Shown: positions 34,688 to 45,923, numbered from the stretch's first letter. The stretch: DNA of 64,000 nt from Fallopia convolvulus (GCA_964016875.1 OZ024718.1:40116406-40180405), one strand, 5' to 3'. The notes: a model not told the origin generated them from the sequence alone. Program-made: numbers and translations.

Positions 34688-35954
34688 AGGATCTATTAAA
34701 CAACGTTCTGCAAATTATAAACAAGTAAAACATCTAAGGTTTAGTACAATGACAATTGGAGAAGATGAAATATGTTCTATTCGAAGAGGTTTATTTTTGT
34801 GTTTGATATGTTTTTTTTTGTTCCTTTAAAATAGATGGTTAAATATGTGTTTATACTGTCTTTTATCCCTTTTATGTTATAGAAATAAGGAGCAAATCCG
34901 GATGTGATGCCTCTTCCACTGGGGAAAAGAATGTCAGAAGAAAATCAATTGCTAAGAAGCCGGTTTCAAAAGCAATTGCTACTGAAGTGCCTGTATTGAG
35001 GCAAAAGCCGGCTGTTGAGTCTTCCCCATCAAATAAGAGACGTCGGCTTGACAAGGGTAAAAAGGTTGCCTCTGATGAATCCTCCGATGATGTTTTGCTT
35101 ATTGATATGATCCCTAGAAAAGGAGTGAGTATAAATGAACCATCTGAGAGGAAGATGGATTCTACTGTTAGTGAATTACAAGTTGTTGGGAAGAAGAGGA
35201 AAGTTGATATTGTTGTCGGCAAAGGACAAGGTGGTGGGAAAAAGTCAAAAGCGAAGGTGCCATTGAGAGAGTTGAAGCGTGGGCATTTGTCGTTGAGTCA
35301 CAGGAACTCTCCCAAGCTGCTTTGTGAAGTTATTGCTGGTTTTGAGGGGGGGAGCAAGTTTACTGCTCTTAAAGAGATGGGTTTTGAGCACCTCATACAG
35401 TGGGATGTGACTGATCTACCTAGTAAGCTGTGCTACTATGTTGCTAGCTGTTTCGATCCTGCATCTTGTACATTGAAGATGGGTGATGGACCAGGTGTTA
35501 GGATAACACCTGAAATTGTTCAATTCTACCTTGGTCGACCTCGTGGTCCAAGGACAATTTCTGTCCCGAAGACTGTAAAGCATTCAGACTTGTACAATAG
35601 TTTTAGAGAACAATTTTTGTTGCCTGAAATTGATGAGGTGACAGGGAAGAACAAATTGATGGAGTTTGAGAAGATTAAAATAGGGCATTTGAGTACAGTG
35701 ATCAAGGATGCTGATAACGATGGTGCTTGGTTTAGGAGGAACTTCATTATATTGTTCTACACGCTCTGTATAGAGAGCATTCAAAATGGTGGTGTAAACT
35801 TAAAGTTTTTGGATCATTTGGTTGACTTGGATAAGATCAGTGAGTACGATTGGTGTGCTCATCTTGTGGAGAAGTTGGTTGAGAATGCTGATTCATGGAG
35901 GAAAACAAACAGTGGTTTTTTCAGAGGATCTATCATATTAGTGTTGGTATGATT

Positions 35955-36050
35955 GTTTAATTTGTTCATTACTATCATTATTTTGTTCATTTATTTATGC
36001 ATGTTTGTTCATTAATAAGTCTAATTTTGTTCATTAATTTATTTTTATGA
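35955..36050 (+). repeat. TTTGTTCATT motif cluster in Ulp1-like intron 2
   Basis: Four copies of TTTGTTCATT in the intron between 35946 and 36054. They lie in the same orientation as the 34438 array. Confidence 0.8.
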
Positions 36051-36357
36051 CAGATTGTATATTGTGATTGCATGCTGATCTACCATCGACCTGAAACCCC
36101 AAGATCCTTCCCCATTATCAAGCATTTCAACCATGATTACTTTATTCAGAGAGAGAGTTTCGAGGTTAAGAAGGGTGGTTTTGGAAAAGGCTGGTTTCCT
36201 GGTTTGCCTGATTTTGTTTATCCCGGTGTTGATCACGGCAAGAATGAAGGGAAAGCCCCTGTTGTTGAACATATTGAAGAACGAATTGATCTTGGTGATG
36301 GTGGTGATGTATGTGTTTTTGATTTTTGCATGTTTTTGCATGATGGTGATCTATATT

Positions 36358-36456
36358 TATTTGTTCATTAAAACCGGCATATCATTTGTTCATCACAAAC
36401 TAGCATTTGTTCATCACAAACTAGCATTTGTTCATCACAAACTAACATTTGTTCAT
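36358..36456 (+). repeat. TTTGTTCATCACAAACTAGCA tandem cluster in Ulp1-like intron 3
   Basis: Five copies, three of them almost perfect 21-base tandem units. They lie within the intron 36309-36502 and keep the orientation of the 34438 array. Confidence 0.85.
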
Positions 36457-37668
36457 ATAATGTTGTGTCTTTTATGTACTTAATTGATTACTTCTTTTTG
36501 CAGTCATTTCTGAAAGAACATCTTGAGATGTCTATGGAGCTTGCATCATCTTTAAAAAAATATCTTGATCATGTGCAAAGAGCTCCAACTGAAATTGCCA
36601 GCCATGGACTTTTCACCAATATCAATGAAGCTTTTGAGAAGCTATTGGGGTTGAAGGTTGCTTCATCATCATCCCAATCTGGCACCCAAGAAGACGCTGA
36701 ATCTCCAAGCCAAAATTCATTCTGGGAGGAAGCTACAAAGGTTTTGGATGAAATTGAGGCTGCAATGAAGGCAAAGAAGCGTTTTGAATTACCTTCTTTT
36801 GAACTGGGTGTGTTTCCACCTACTATGGATGGGCTGGTGTTGCAGATATTGGTAGGGAAAGTGTTTTGATGCAAAAAGACGAGGCCAAGAAGGTTGATGC
36901 AAAAAGGAAGAAGGAATTGAAGATTTCCTTTGTTTGTAAGGGATTAACTGATGAACAAATTAGAAAAAAGGATGAGGAAGACCGTAGAAGGATTGAAGAG
37001 GAAGAGAGGTTGAAAAGGGATGAAGAGGACAAGAGGATAAGAGAAGTAGAAGAAAAGAGGAAGCAGGAAGAGGAAGAGTTGGAAGCCATAAGGAGGGAGG
37101 ATGCTTTAATACAAGAGGAGGAGAAGAGAAAGAAAGAGGAGGAAGAGAAGAGGAAAACAGAAGAGGAGGAGAAGAAGAAGCGGGAAGAGGAGGAAGAGAA
37201 AAAGAGAAAAGCAGCTGAGGAGGAAGAGAAGATACAAAGAGAAGAGGAAGAAAAGAAAAAGCGGGAAGAGGAGGAAGAGAAAAGGCGTCTAGAAGAGGTT
37301 AAGAGGTTGAAAGATGAGGAAGAGAAGAAAGGAACATTGAAGAGGAAGAGAAGAAGAGAGAAGCGGAGGAGAAAGAGAAGAAGAGGATTGAGGAGTTTGA
37401 ACAACAGAGAAAGCAAGAGGAGTTGAAGAGGAGGCAAGAGGAAAGGAAGAAGATGAAAGATGAAGAGGAAGAGAAGAGGAAGAAGGAATATGCTGAGGCG
37501 AAGAAGAAGATTGATGAAGAGGAGAAAAAGAAGATGAAACAAGAAAGGGATGCAGAATTGATGAGAATTGGAATGGAGTTGAAAAAGAAACAAGAGGAGT
37601 TAAATAAGATGAAGGAGGATGAAGCAAATAAGAAACTTGAATGGGAGCTGAACAGGATTCAGGATGAG

Positions 37669-37850
37669 GTTTGTTCATTGATATTTCTGATTTCTTCATT
37701 ACAAAATAACATTTGTTCATCACAAACTAACATTTGTTCATCAGAAACTAGAAATTGTTCATCACAAAACTAACATTTGTTCATCACAAACTAACATTTG
37801 TTCATCAGAAACTAGAAATTGTGCATTACAAAACTAACATTTGTTCATTG
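37669..37850 (+). repeat. TTTGTTCATC tandem cluster in Ulp1-like intron 4
   Basis: About nine copies of a unit like AACTAACATTTGTTCATCAC, including a larger duplicated block (TTTGTTCATCAGAAACTAGAA occurs twice). The cluster starts right at the donor site (GAG|GTTTGTTCATTG). Confidence 0.85.
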
Positions 37851-39639
37851 GTTTTTTCTTAGGGGTTCATAAGTTATAGTACATTTTTTCATTGATTTTG
37901 TATGTAGGTTGTGTCATGAATAATATGTGTGTTTACATTTGTAGATGAAGAATGAGGCGCAGGAGGTTGGTTCTAGTTCGATTGACACTCCTGTTGGTGT
38001 TAAACTTACTCGTGAGGATGTACTTGATAAAAGAATATCTAAGCCTTCTGATTATATGAAGTCACCTTACATGGGAAGGAGTGTTGTTTTGACAGAAAAA
38101 GTATCTCCTGCGACCAAGAAATTATTCGATTGGCTTATTGAAGAAATTCCTGATCAAAGAGGGTAACAATGCGTAGAATAGTATTTTTTTTTACATATTG
38201 CTATTTTTATACCTTTTCAAGTTGATTTTATTATTAAAATTGATCATTTTTTTGTTTATATGTTTCTGATGTTTTTGTAGTGTTGAAATCTTTAAGATGA
38301 TGCATGTATCCGCCATGAAAAAGGATTTTGTTTCAATGGCGGTAAAATCTAAAGTGGAATCAAATATCATTGGGCTTTGGAGCAGTTATCTCAATATTCA
38401 AGAGCAGTGGAAAAGCGACTGAAAACCCTTGAGGTTTTTCATGCATCCTGAGGATTTGGTAAGAAAAAGATTTTTTATATTCACATTGTCTTATTTTCAT
38501 GACTTTTAATTTTCTCAATCTAATTAATGCTTATATGTATTTTTGCAGGCCTTTCCACTGAAAAAGGATTTTAGTGATGAGGATTCAAAAGTGTTTTTCA
38601 TAAATGCCGTTCATGAAAGTCTTGAAAAATTCAAGTGGATTAATGTGCACAAGATTGACCTGGTATGACATTCTTTTATTTCTTCATCAGTACTACTTAT
38701 TTGTTCAGAGGCAGTAGCTATTTGTTCATTAGAAATATTGACTCTTCACTATGTTGTTTTTAATCAATATAAGGTTTTTTCATGATTGTTTCCCTCTGCA
38801 TTTTTTACAGTTTGTGTTTCCTATCTGTATCGAATCGCATTACTATTGTATTGCGTTAAATGTGAGAGTGCCACGTTTCCACATAATTGATAACTCAATG
38901 GTGGATGTGCCCTTGGAAGCAAAGTATGAGCATGTACCTATTAAATTGGTGAGTTTTTATGTTTTTTTTTGTAATAGTTTGTTTTTCATCATTGACATGT
39001 GTGTTTAATATTGAATGATTTGTGTTTGTTTTATTGTTCTTATTTTTTATAGAGAATGCTCTTTGTCGATCTTTTGAAGACGCTCAATATGGATGCGAAG
39101 GCTACTTTGTTCGAGGATGTGGATAGGGTTCCATATGAACGTCTTGAGATGAGATGGAGAGATACCAGAAACAAGACTGACTGTGGAATTTTTATGATGC
39201 GGCACATGAAAACGTACTTTGGCAGCAGCTTGTCTGGTTGGGAGTGTGGACTCAATAAATATGATCAGCATCAACCTGATGACTTGAGGATAAGGTACTG
39301 TAATGAGTTGTTGTTGAGTCCATTGAATGAGCACAAGGCAACAGCTGAAAAGCTTGTTCAAGAATTTGTCCCGCGTAAACCGACAGTCGCATCTCGTGCT
39401 CCTCTTACAAGGAAGGCAAAGAATAAGAAGTGATGTATGGCTTGAATTGTTGGAAAACAGTTTGGAATGGATTTGTGTTTTTTGTATGGTTTATTTAGAA
39501 TACAATTTATGGTGGCGTATGGCTTGAATGGTGCAAACATTTGGTTTTCTTTTTTTTAGTTGTGCATTGTGAATGATGGTTATTGAACAGGTTCTTTTTG
39601 TGTTATACAATTTGATTTTAGAAAACATGATTTTATCGT

Positions 39640-40065
39640 AATTTGTTCATCGATACCATCGATTTGTTCATTCGCACATTCGATTTGTTCATCGATTGAG
39701 AATGAATTTTTTATTTGAAGAATGAAATTGTGATTTGTCATTCAAGTTCTTTTTGTGTCAAGAGTAATTTTATCGTAATTTTTCCAACAACACTTAAGAT
39801 TTGTTCATCGATACATTCGATTTGTTCATCAACACATTAGATTTGTTCATTATACATTCGATTTGATCATCGATTGAGAATGGTGTTTATATTTTGTTCA
39901 TCAATAACTTGGATTTGTTCATCCATGACTTAGATTTGTTCATCAAAACATTAGGTTTTGTTCATACATTTTTTATTGAAAAATGAAAGGATTTTGTTCA
40001 TTACGTAGTAAATTTGTTCATTACTAACTGCTAATTGTTCATCCAAAACCCAAATTTGTTCATTG
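39640..40065 (+). repeat. TTTGTTCAT motif cluster between the convergent genes
   Basis: About fifteen copies (GATTTGTTCATCGAT, GATTTGTTCATCAAA and similar) between the stop of the Ulp1-like gene and the end of the transposase gene. Spacing is irregular, mostly 18-25 bases. No gene is visible in this intergenic stretch. Confidence 0.8.
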
Positions 40066-40145
40066 ATAATGCGACAATTAAGAATACTATGCATTTCACC
40101 CTAATGCAACAATTATGTTTCAGAAATCAATGATTAATGAGAGAT

Positions 40146-42726
40146 CTAATTGGGAACATAGGTGCATGTCCTGCTGTTGTGTCCAAGCTTCTTGCATTTT
40201 GCACAAGTCCTTTGCTCCTTGTTTGCTTTCTTCATTTCCTTCTCTTTACCTCCCATAATACGCCCTTCTTTCTTCCTTCCTTTTGTCATTGCTCGTTCAG
40301 GAGGGTGTACCTCAATAACACCCGGTCTGCTTCCCAAGAATGTTTGGATTGAACCCTGCCTTGTTTTTGTAGATGATTCTCCTCCTAATAAGCTCAGATA
40401 TGTTTCCTTTTTTTCCTTCAAGAAACATATCAGCTCTTTGAGTTGTTCGGTGTTGTCCCCTATGGCATTAATGCAAGAATGTACCTCGCCCAATAAATCA
40501 GTAATCAACAACTTCTTCTCATTCATCACATCACATTGTTCAACTGTTGAACCTTCTATCTCAAAAGTAGGAGTCAGATTTCATGTATTCGTCCATCTAT
40601 TCTTGATGTATTTAGTTGGCACCTTCCTCAACCCAATGTTTTTGAATACGAAAAACATATGGCAGCATGGAATGCCGATATTGATGAACTTATTGCACGA
40701 GCAAATGAACTCTTCGTTTTGAAGCTCATGTTTCACAACATGTACCTTCCCAAACTGCCCGTTAATGTGATATTCGTGAATGTTGTCTTCCTTGAACAAA
40801 TTGCTTAGACCACATTCGAATACAGAAGCAACAATTTCTATCTGGACGTCATAGAAGACATTTATGGTGTAAACAGATGCACAATGTTTCTAGATCCAAT
40901 GGTGTCATTAGAGTGGGGGAGCTTGTTGACGTTTCAAAGTCTAACCTCTGCTTATTGTGCCTTTGGGAACCAATTGCACTCTCAAACTGCATCATGAAGA
41001 TAACTAGAGAAGATGTGGATCCAATGAAATGCGAGAAGAAGAAGTTCTGGCTCTCAGATCTTGATGTTGTTCTAAGAAGTCCACCCATGTTTACATCATT
41101 GAAGTACGCAAGGATCCATAAGTGACGTAGCTCAAACATCAACGGCAACCAAGTGTTTGATTCAAGTCCAAATTCAGCAATAATGGAATGCTAAGTTTCT
41201 TCAAAATCTTCCCGGCTAATTTCATTACTCCAAACAAGCTTGTTGAACTTGCTTCTGAATTTATCATTGTTATACACATCGTTTGTAACCTTTGACGGTA
41301 CCTTGAACATGATATGCCACATGCAGAAATGATGCACATCCTTTTCAAAAACCTTTTCAATTGCCACTCTTACTGCAGGATCTTGATCAGTGAGAATGAC
41401 AAATGTTTCATTGCCCATCATTGCATCTTTTAATCTTTGGAATAGCCAGACATAAGATTCGATATCTTCATTTAGAAGCAACCCAAAGGCAAAAGTAATG
41501 CTCTTCTTGTTGTTGTCAACCCTTGTGAATGGTACAAACACCATTTCATACCTGAAAATCACAGAATTAAATTTGTTCATCAATATATGTGATTTTGTTC
41601 ATCAGTATGTACGATTTGTTCATCAAAAGAATTAATTTGTTCATTGTAAATTCGTGAAGGCAAATATTAATTTTGTTCATCAGTATATACGATTTGTTCA
41701 TCACAGAAATTAATTTGTTCATCAGAAATAAGCTTTTTCATACCTGTTTGATTTGTATGTTGCATCAGCTGAGACAACATCTCCAAAATATGAGAAGTTC
41801 TTCCTTGCAATAGGATCACACCAGATTAATTTGGTTAATTGATGTTGTTCATCAACATCATATTCAAAGAAAAACGCGTCACATCTTTCTTTTTTCTTGA
41901 ACAAGTTGTCAATAACCATTTGAGCATCACACCCAACCATGAAGGAGTTCAGATCTCTTTTAAAATTCTTGAAATCAATTATATTTGCACCAATTTTTGC
42001 ATATGAACCAACAAACTCCTTGTAGACTTGGTATGACTTGGTTGTACCAATGTTTGCTCGTATGCAATTCATGATGAAATCTTGATGGAAGGAGGTCAGT
42101 TTCCTATTGCTCTTTGCAAAGTGTTTTTGTCCATCTTCAAACATAATATGGGTGTGACGCTCTTCAAATTTCTTAACAACATATCTGTTTCTTACAGAAA
42201 GTCTCATAGCTAGTTTAGCAATGCAACCACACCTTTTGTTTACTCTTTTTCGCTTTTTCACTGTTCCTTGTTGTCCTTCTTCCTCATGATTCTCTTCATC
42301 ATCTTCTTCATCATTATCTTCATCATCTTCTTTGTCTTCTTCTTTTCGAGTTGAGTTTTTAAATCCTGCCCGATTACACAACATGTATTTCCAAATTGTA
42401 GTGTTAGTTCCATCTGAAGACTTTGTAATTGTACCAGCACGTGCTTGGAAACCACACGCATCTGCGTATGCTTTGTAGAAATTTACTCCTTGTTCCCAGG
42501 TTTTAAACAACATCCCCTCTTTAGGTCTTAAATTGTCATCACAAAATGGTATGTAGTAATGTGTTTTTCCAGGCGAGATCACGATCTTTAATTCCTTTTT
42601 ATCTTCTATTTTTCCTTCATTATAGGCAAAAGAAACATGTAAATACGCAATTGTATACACTACACATACTATATTATTGAACAAATTCATGATAGGTATG
42701 AACAAATCAGCGATACCCATGAACAA
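40146..42726 (-). pseudogene. FAR1/mudrA-type MULE transposase, damaged
   Basis: Exon 1 runs from about 42680 to 41744. The FAR1 DNA-binding domain includes KAYADACGFQARAGT, WKYMLCNRAGF and CGCIAKLAMRL. An acidic insert follows, then the transposase core (FFFEYDVDEQHQLTKLIWCD, SADATYKSNR with the first catalytic Asp). Exon 2 (from 41551) has YEMVFVPFTRVDNNKKSITF, VILTDQDPAVRVA (second Asp) and CMWHIMFKVPSKV. Then come the SWIM zinc finger ICSCNKFINIGIPCCHMF (about 40690) and a terminal CAKCKKLGHNSRTC knuckle. Stops at 41191 and 40581 and a frameshift near 40885 disable it. The first 20 or so codons of the open frame are translated repeat motif and are probably not coding. Confidence 0.85.
41552..41743 (+). 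repeat. TTTGTTCATC motif cluster inside transposase intron
   Basis: The intron of the minus-strand transposase gene (donor at 41743, acceptor at 41552) holds seven copies of TTTGTTCATC/T. On the plus strand they have the same orientation as in the Ulp1-like gene, so orientation follows the element and not the gene. Confidence 0.85.
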
Positions 42727-42815
42727 ATGCTTGATAGCTATGAACAGATTTTGGATTTAACAAATGTGTAATATCAATGAACAAATCCGAGATATTTCTG
42801 AGCAAATGTGAACTA
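42670..42815 (-). repeat. Inverted ATGAACAAAT motif cluster near the MULE right end
   Basis: About six copies (ATGAACAAATCAG, ATGAACAAATGC, ATGAACAAATCC and variants) in the opposite orientation to all clusters to the left. The cluster lies about 570 bases from the right TIR, mirroring the left array about 690 bases from the left TIR. Confidence 0.85.
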
Positions 42816-43275
42816 ATGTACAGTCTTTTCAAATAAATCATAGCAATGCCCCTCAAAACCATAAAATGGGAGTTTTCCTATTGGTAATGCTTAAACATAA
42901 ACAAATTTTGACGATATATGCAATGAAACTTTTCAAAATCGTGTTGTATTAGTTTCAATCAGGGAAAAAATCTGAACAAAGCTCTTTTTCGAAGATCGTA
43001 AATCGTTGTGTTTAATCAGGGAAAAATTCATTTATTTACCTGGTTCCATTAATCGTAATGAGTCAGATCTTCAAATTTGTAAATCGGAACAAAGCTCCTT
43101 TCGAAGATCGTAAATCGTTGTGTTTCAATCCTGTTTAGAAGCTTTATTTTCGCAGAGGAAGAAAGATCTTTTTTGGTTTTGATTTGGAAAGAGAAAAAAT
43201 TGCCTTTTCTTTCGGGTTAGCTTGGGCGACAAGTACGTTTGGTAGCGTTTAGTTTACACGCGCTTTTTTTTAATC

Positions 43276-43310
43276 AATTATTTGGACGTGCTTCGCGCGT
43301 CCAAATAATT
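43276..43310. other. Perfect inverted repeat in MULE right subterminal region
   Basis: The arms AATTATTTGGACG and CGTCCAAATAATT (13 bp, perfect) surround a 9-base GC-rich loop. I see no counterpart at the left end. It could fold as a hairpin. Confidence 0.75.
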
Positions 43311-43319
43311 CATGCTAGA

Positions 43320-43381
43320 TCGACGGTGTAGATGCGTTCTCTTTTTGCACCCTAGCGCCCATTCGCACGTGATCCGTTCTC
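43320..43381 (-). repeat. MULE right terminal inverted repeat
   Basis: Read inward on the minus strand it starts GAGAACGGATCACGTGCGAA, matching the left TIR start. It is followed directly on the plus strand by ATATTATAT (43382-43390). Confidence 0.7.
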
Positions 43382-43614
43382 ATATTATATAATATTATTT
43401 CATTCAAAAATTAAATCACATATCCTATTATAAATAAAGAAATATTTTTTTACATTCGCCTACGTATTTTAATAATTCTCTCTTTAAAGTTTAACTAAGG
43501 AAATTATTTTATTTTATCAAATAAGTTTATGTCAAATTCAATCGACAAGTAAGGTTCCTACATAATTTTTTTTTTCAAATCATCGTCGTGCATGACACGA
43601 CCGAGTCTTGCTAG

Positions 43615-45014
43615 TATTTATAATAAAAGGCTAAAAATATCCAAAATACATTATAAAAGATACCCCTACACGCAAGAAAACAAGTCTCGCGCCTGCCTAC
43701 ATTCGTCGCGATCGAGTTGAGCCTAGTCACGATCGAGACGGGATGCCGAACCTATGTCTCGACCGAGACCAACACTTAGCCAATATTTCTCCTCTTTTCT
43801 GGTCGCGACCCTCATGTCTAGCATGTTGGCTCGTCTCTGGCACCTCTTTAACCTCATATATATTTTCGTCCTGTAACCATCTTCAAAGGCTTGTTTCACC
43901 TCTCTTTGACTCCTCTAACACCATTAACTCCTTAACCATCTTTATGACCCAAAAATACCTCCAAAAGCCTGAAAACACACACAAAGTTTGTGTAGATAAC
44001 TAGATATCCATACCATGAATAATATGACAAAATCAACACAAAATGCAAAACCTAAGCTATAAAAGGAGGAAATTTAATCCTAAATGCTCATGCAAAACCA
44101 TGTAAAACTAGATGACATCACAAATTCTCCCATTTCCATTCGGAAGTTGAAGAACTCCCTTCAGATATTCATCTGGTGGTCCTCTCTAAGATCGGAACTC
44201 CTTATATGCATTTCCTAGATGGCTTCCCACATCTCCTTGTTAATATAAATATCAAATGTGCTCAAACATGAGACTTTAAATATTATTATTACGACTTAAA
44301 TGTTCAAAAGAGGCATAATATGATAAAGTCAACAACAAAAATAATAGTTACGGTTCATGAAACGCTACGTGGGACCCAAAATGTAAATGAAATGCTTGAA
44401 AAATGTCTTTGACCTTCCTTCCTTCAAATCCTCGACCTTCGTCTTCAAACCTTTAGTGGAAGCTTCCTAGAGTCTGAGAATGGAAATTCTCAATGGTAGG
44501 TTGGTAATATCATTTTTTATCAATAAGATAATGGAGAAGATTTATTTGAAGTAACAACATCTTTTGTGGAGCTTATAAGAATGGAAACTAGTTCATCTCG
44601 AAGAGAGATAAACTATTTTACGAGAAGAAGGGTACTACGAGATGGTAGTTCCTTTTTAGAGTACAAGTATTTTCGGGAACATTTTATTACACATCAAGTT
44701 GATAAAAGCCTCTCGTACCCTTATCGGACCTCAACCAACCTCATCATATTCGGAGCTCCAGATCGGGGAGGTGGCCCGAAGGCGCTTAAGTACCAAGCCC
44801 ACCTAGACAAGCCCGAATAAGCATTCCGATTGGAAGAACATGGTCTTTCAAGTTGTACTAATCCAACCTGGGTCATTTTAATTATCGTGCACCAGCACCG
44901 GCCTATCTTTATTACGTGACAAAACGATTTATAAAATTTATGATTTATAAGGGGGTGGGGGCTATGAAAGAGTCGGATCCACAAATGGAACGGAGTTCCG
45001 ACACCTAGCTAGGG
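43615..45014. other. Repeat debris, no gene seen
   Basis: Unrecognised non-coding sequence with a few GATCGAG/CTCGACCGAG repeats at 43700-43770. No ORF is convincing apart from the short copia gag scrap listed separately. Confidence 0.5.
44131..44241 (-). pseudogene. gag: Copia gag fragment
   Basis: The minus strand translates as NKEMWEAI-EMHIRSSDLRED and -REFFNFRMEMGE with two stops. It aligns with element B gag (GKEIWEAIQQMHVVSSDMRED). Only about 37 codons remain. Confidence 0.75.
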
Positions 45015-45923
45015 TGTAACATCCCTCCAATGAATAGGAGCGGAAAAGATCATGATATGAAGAGAGGGCGGTGAGCCAAACCACTCGATAATATCGAGGG
45101 AAGAGAGGGATATGAACCGTACCACTCGGTAAGTTATAACGAACTGTCAAGGGAAGAGAGGGCGTAAAGCCATACCACTTGACATATTAGAGAGATGTTC
45201 GGGTCAAAACCCGCATTGATATATCCCTAAACCTATCTTAAATCCATAACAAATCTCGAAAAGAGATTGAAACAAGAAAGGCCACAATAAATGGACCTAA
45301 GTTCACTTTTATTATATGATTAATAATAACGGTAATAAAATGTCGTTATTTCTAGCAATCGATATATACTATGTTCATTTATTTAAGCAAACAAGTTTGT
45401 TCCCAACATAGAGAAGATTAACGGAATCGAGAAATCGAAAAGGCTTCAAGGAGAAAACCACTTGCCTTGAATTCAATTTGTGCTTAATGGTAGCTCGGAA
45501 ATTATGACAACTTAGAGCTCATGAGGATTTGACCTAGGAATCCGAGATTGTATAAAGAAATGAATTGTATTAAAATCCTTCATTTCATTTCTTATATTAG
45601 TTATATTACTTTCCTTTCCGCTATGCTATCAAGTGTTGGTTGTGGAGAGTACAAGAGGTTGGTGGTTTGAATCCCACCTTTAGCATTTTTACTCTCCTTC
45701 CATTCCTTTCTCTTTTCATTTAAAATTTTAAGTTAACGGAAAGTAAAATAGAATATCGTTTATATTTAATTAAAATAAATTTTTATTGCTACCAAGTTAA
45801 ACTTTAATCAAGATTATTAATTTTATTATGAAAAATCATAATAAAGAATAACTTATTATTTTAAAGAAATATTTAAAATATCAAATTAACCATTTCTTTT
45901 TATTAGAAATAACGGCTATTACA
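45015..45923 (-). repeat. Probable LTR of a decayed Tekay-like element (G)
   Basis: It begins TGTAACATCCC and ends GGCTATTACA, like the TGTAACACCCC...TATTACA ends of element E's LTR. It is followed by a PPT-like CCCCCTTAAAAATAG and GTTTTGTCCCCGAAAC, as in E. The middle is not alignable with E by eye. Confidence 0.6.

Larger units (their letters stand above)
34749..39433 (+). pseudogene. Ulp1-like (C48) cysteine protease gene, multi-exon, damaged
   Basis: Predicted exons: 34749-34788 (ATG, MTIGEDEICSIRR), 34883-35946, 36054-36308, 36503-37668, 37944-38162, 38281-38458, 38549-38662, 38811-38948 and 39053-39433. Splice sites and phase agree at most joints. Exon 2 has an N-terminal domain typical of plant Ulp1-like transposon genes (FDPASCTLKMGDGPGVRITP, VQFYLGRPRGPRTI). 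Exon 4 is an E/K-rich coiled coil of about 270 residues. The protease core lies at the end: His in ESHYYCIALN, Asp in HIIDNSM, Cys in TDCGIFMMRHM. Members cleave ubiquitin-like modifiers such as SUMO. Frameshifts near 36830 and 37330 and a TGA near 38420 imply this copy is broken. Confidence 0.8.
33686..43381. mobile_element. MULE carrying Ulp1-like protease and FAR1-type transposase
   Basis: 9,696 bases between the 9-bp duplications. The left TIR (33686 to about 33745) and right TIR (about 43320-43381, reversed) share GA-start, TC.CGTGCGAA and CCGT.CGATC blocks at roughly 60% identity. Inside are a plus-strand Ulp1-like gene (34749-39433) and a convergent minus-strand transposase gene (40146-42726). 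Ulp1-like genes inside MULEs are known from several plants (the KI-MULE/Kaonashi type). Both genes are damaged here. About 60 TTTGTTCAT-type motifs are confined to its non-coding parts. Confidence 0.85.
32884..43614 (+). mobile_element. Probable non-autonomous Helitron containing the MULE
   Basis: The right end has a perfect 6-bp hairpin GTCGTG-CATGA-CACGAC (43585-43601), then nine bases, CTAG (43611-43614) and a T. A matching left start is A|TCTCTCTAATC at 32884. Without the MULE the element would be about 1.0 kb and non-coding, with ACGTAG-type motifs in AT-rich sequence. No Rep/helicase gene is present. The 3' end is more convincing than the 5' end. Confidence 0.45.

Noticed and set aside
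36823..37593. Minus-strand 256-codon F/L/S-rich ORF
   Set aside because: It is the antisense shadow of the E/K-rich coiled-coil exon of the Ulp1-like gene.
42669..42726. N-terminal MFMGIADLFIPIMNLFNN of the transposase frame as real protein
   Set aside because: These codons are the ATGAACAAAT-type motifs read through. The coding exon more likely begins nearer 42640.
34438..42815. The TTTGTTCAT arrays as a CRISPR array
   Set aside because: The units are imperfect, the spacers are not unique fixed-length sequences, and the clusters sit in introns of eukaryotic genes inside a MULE with no cas genes.
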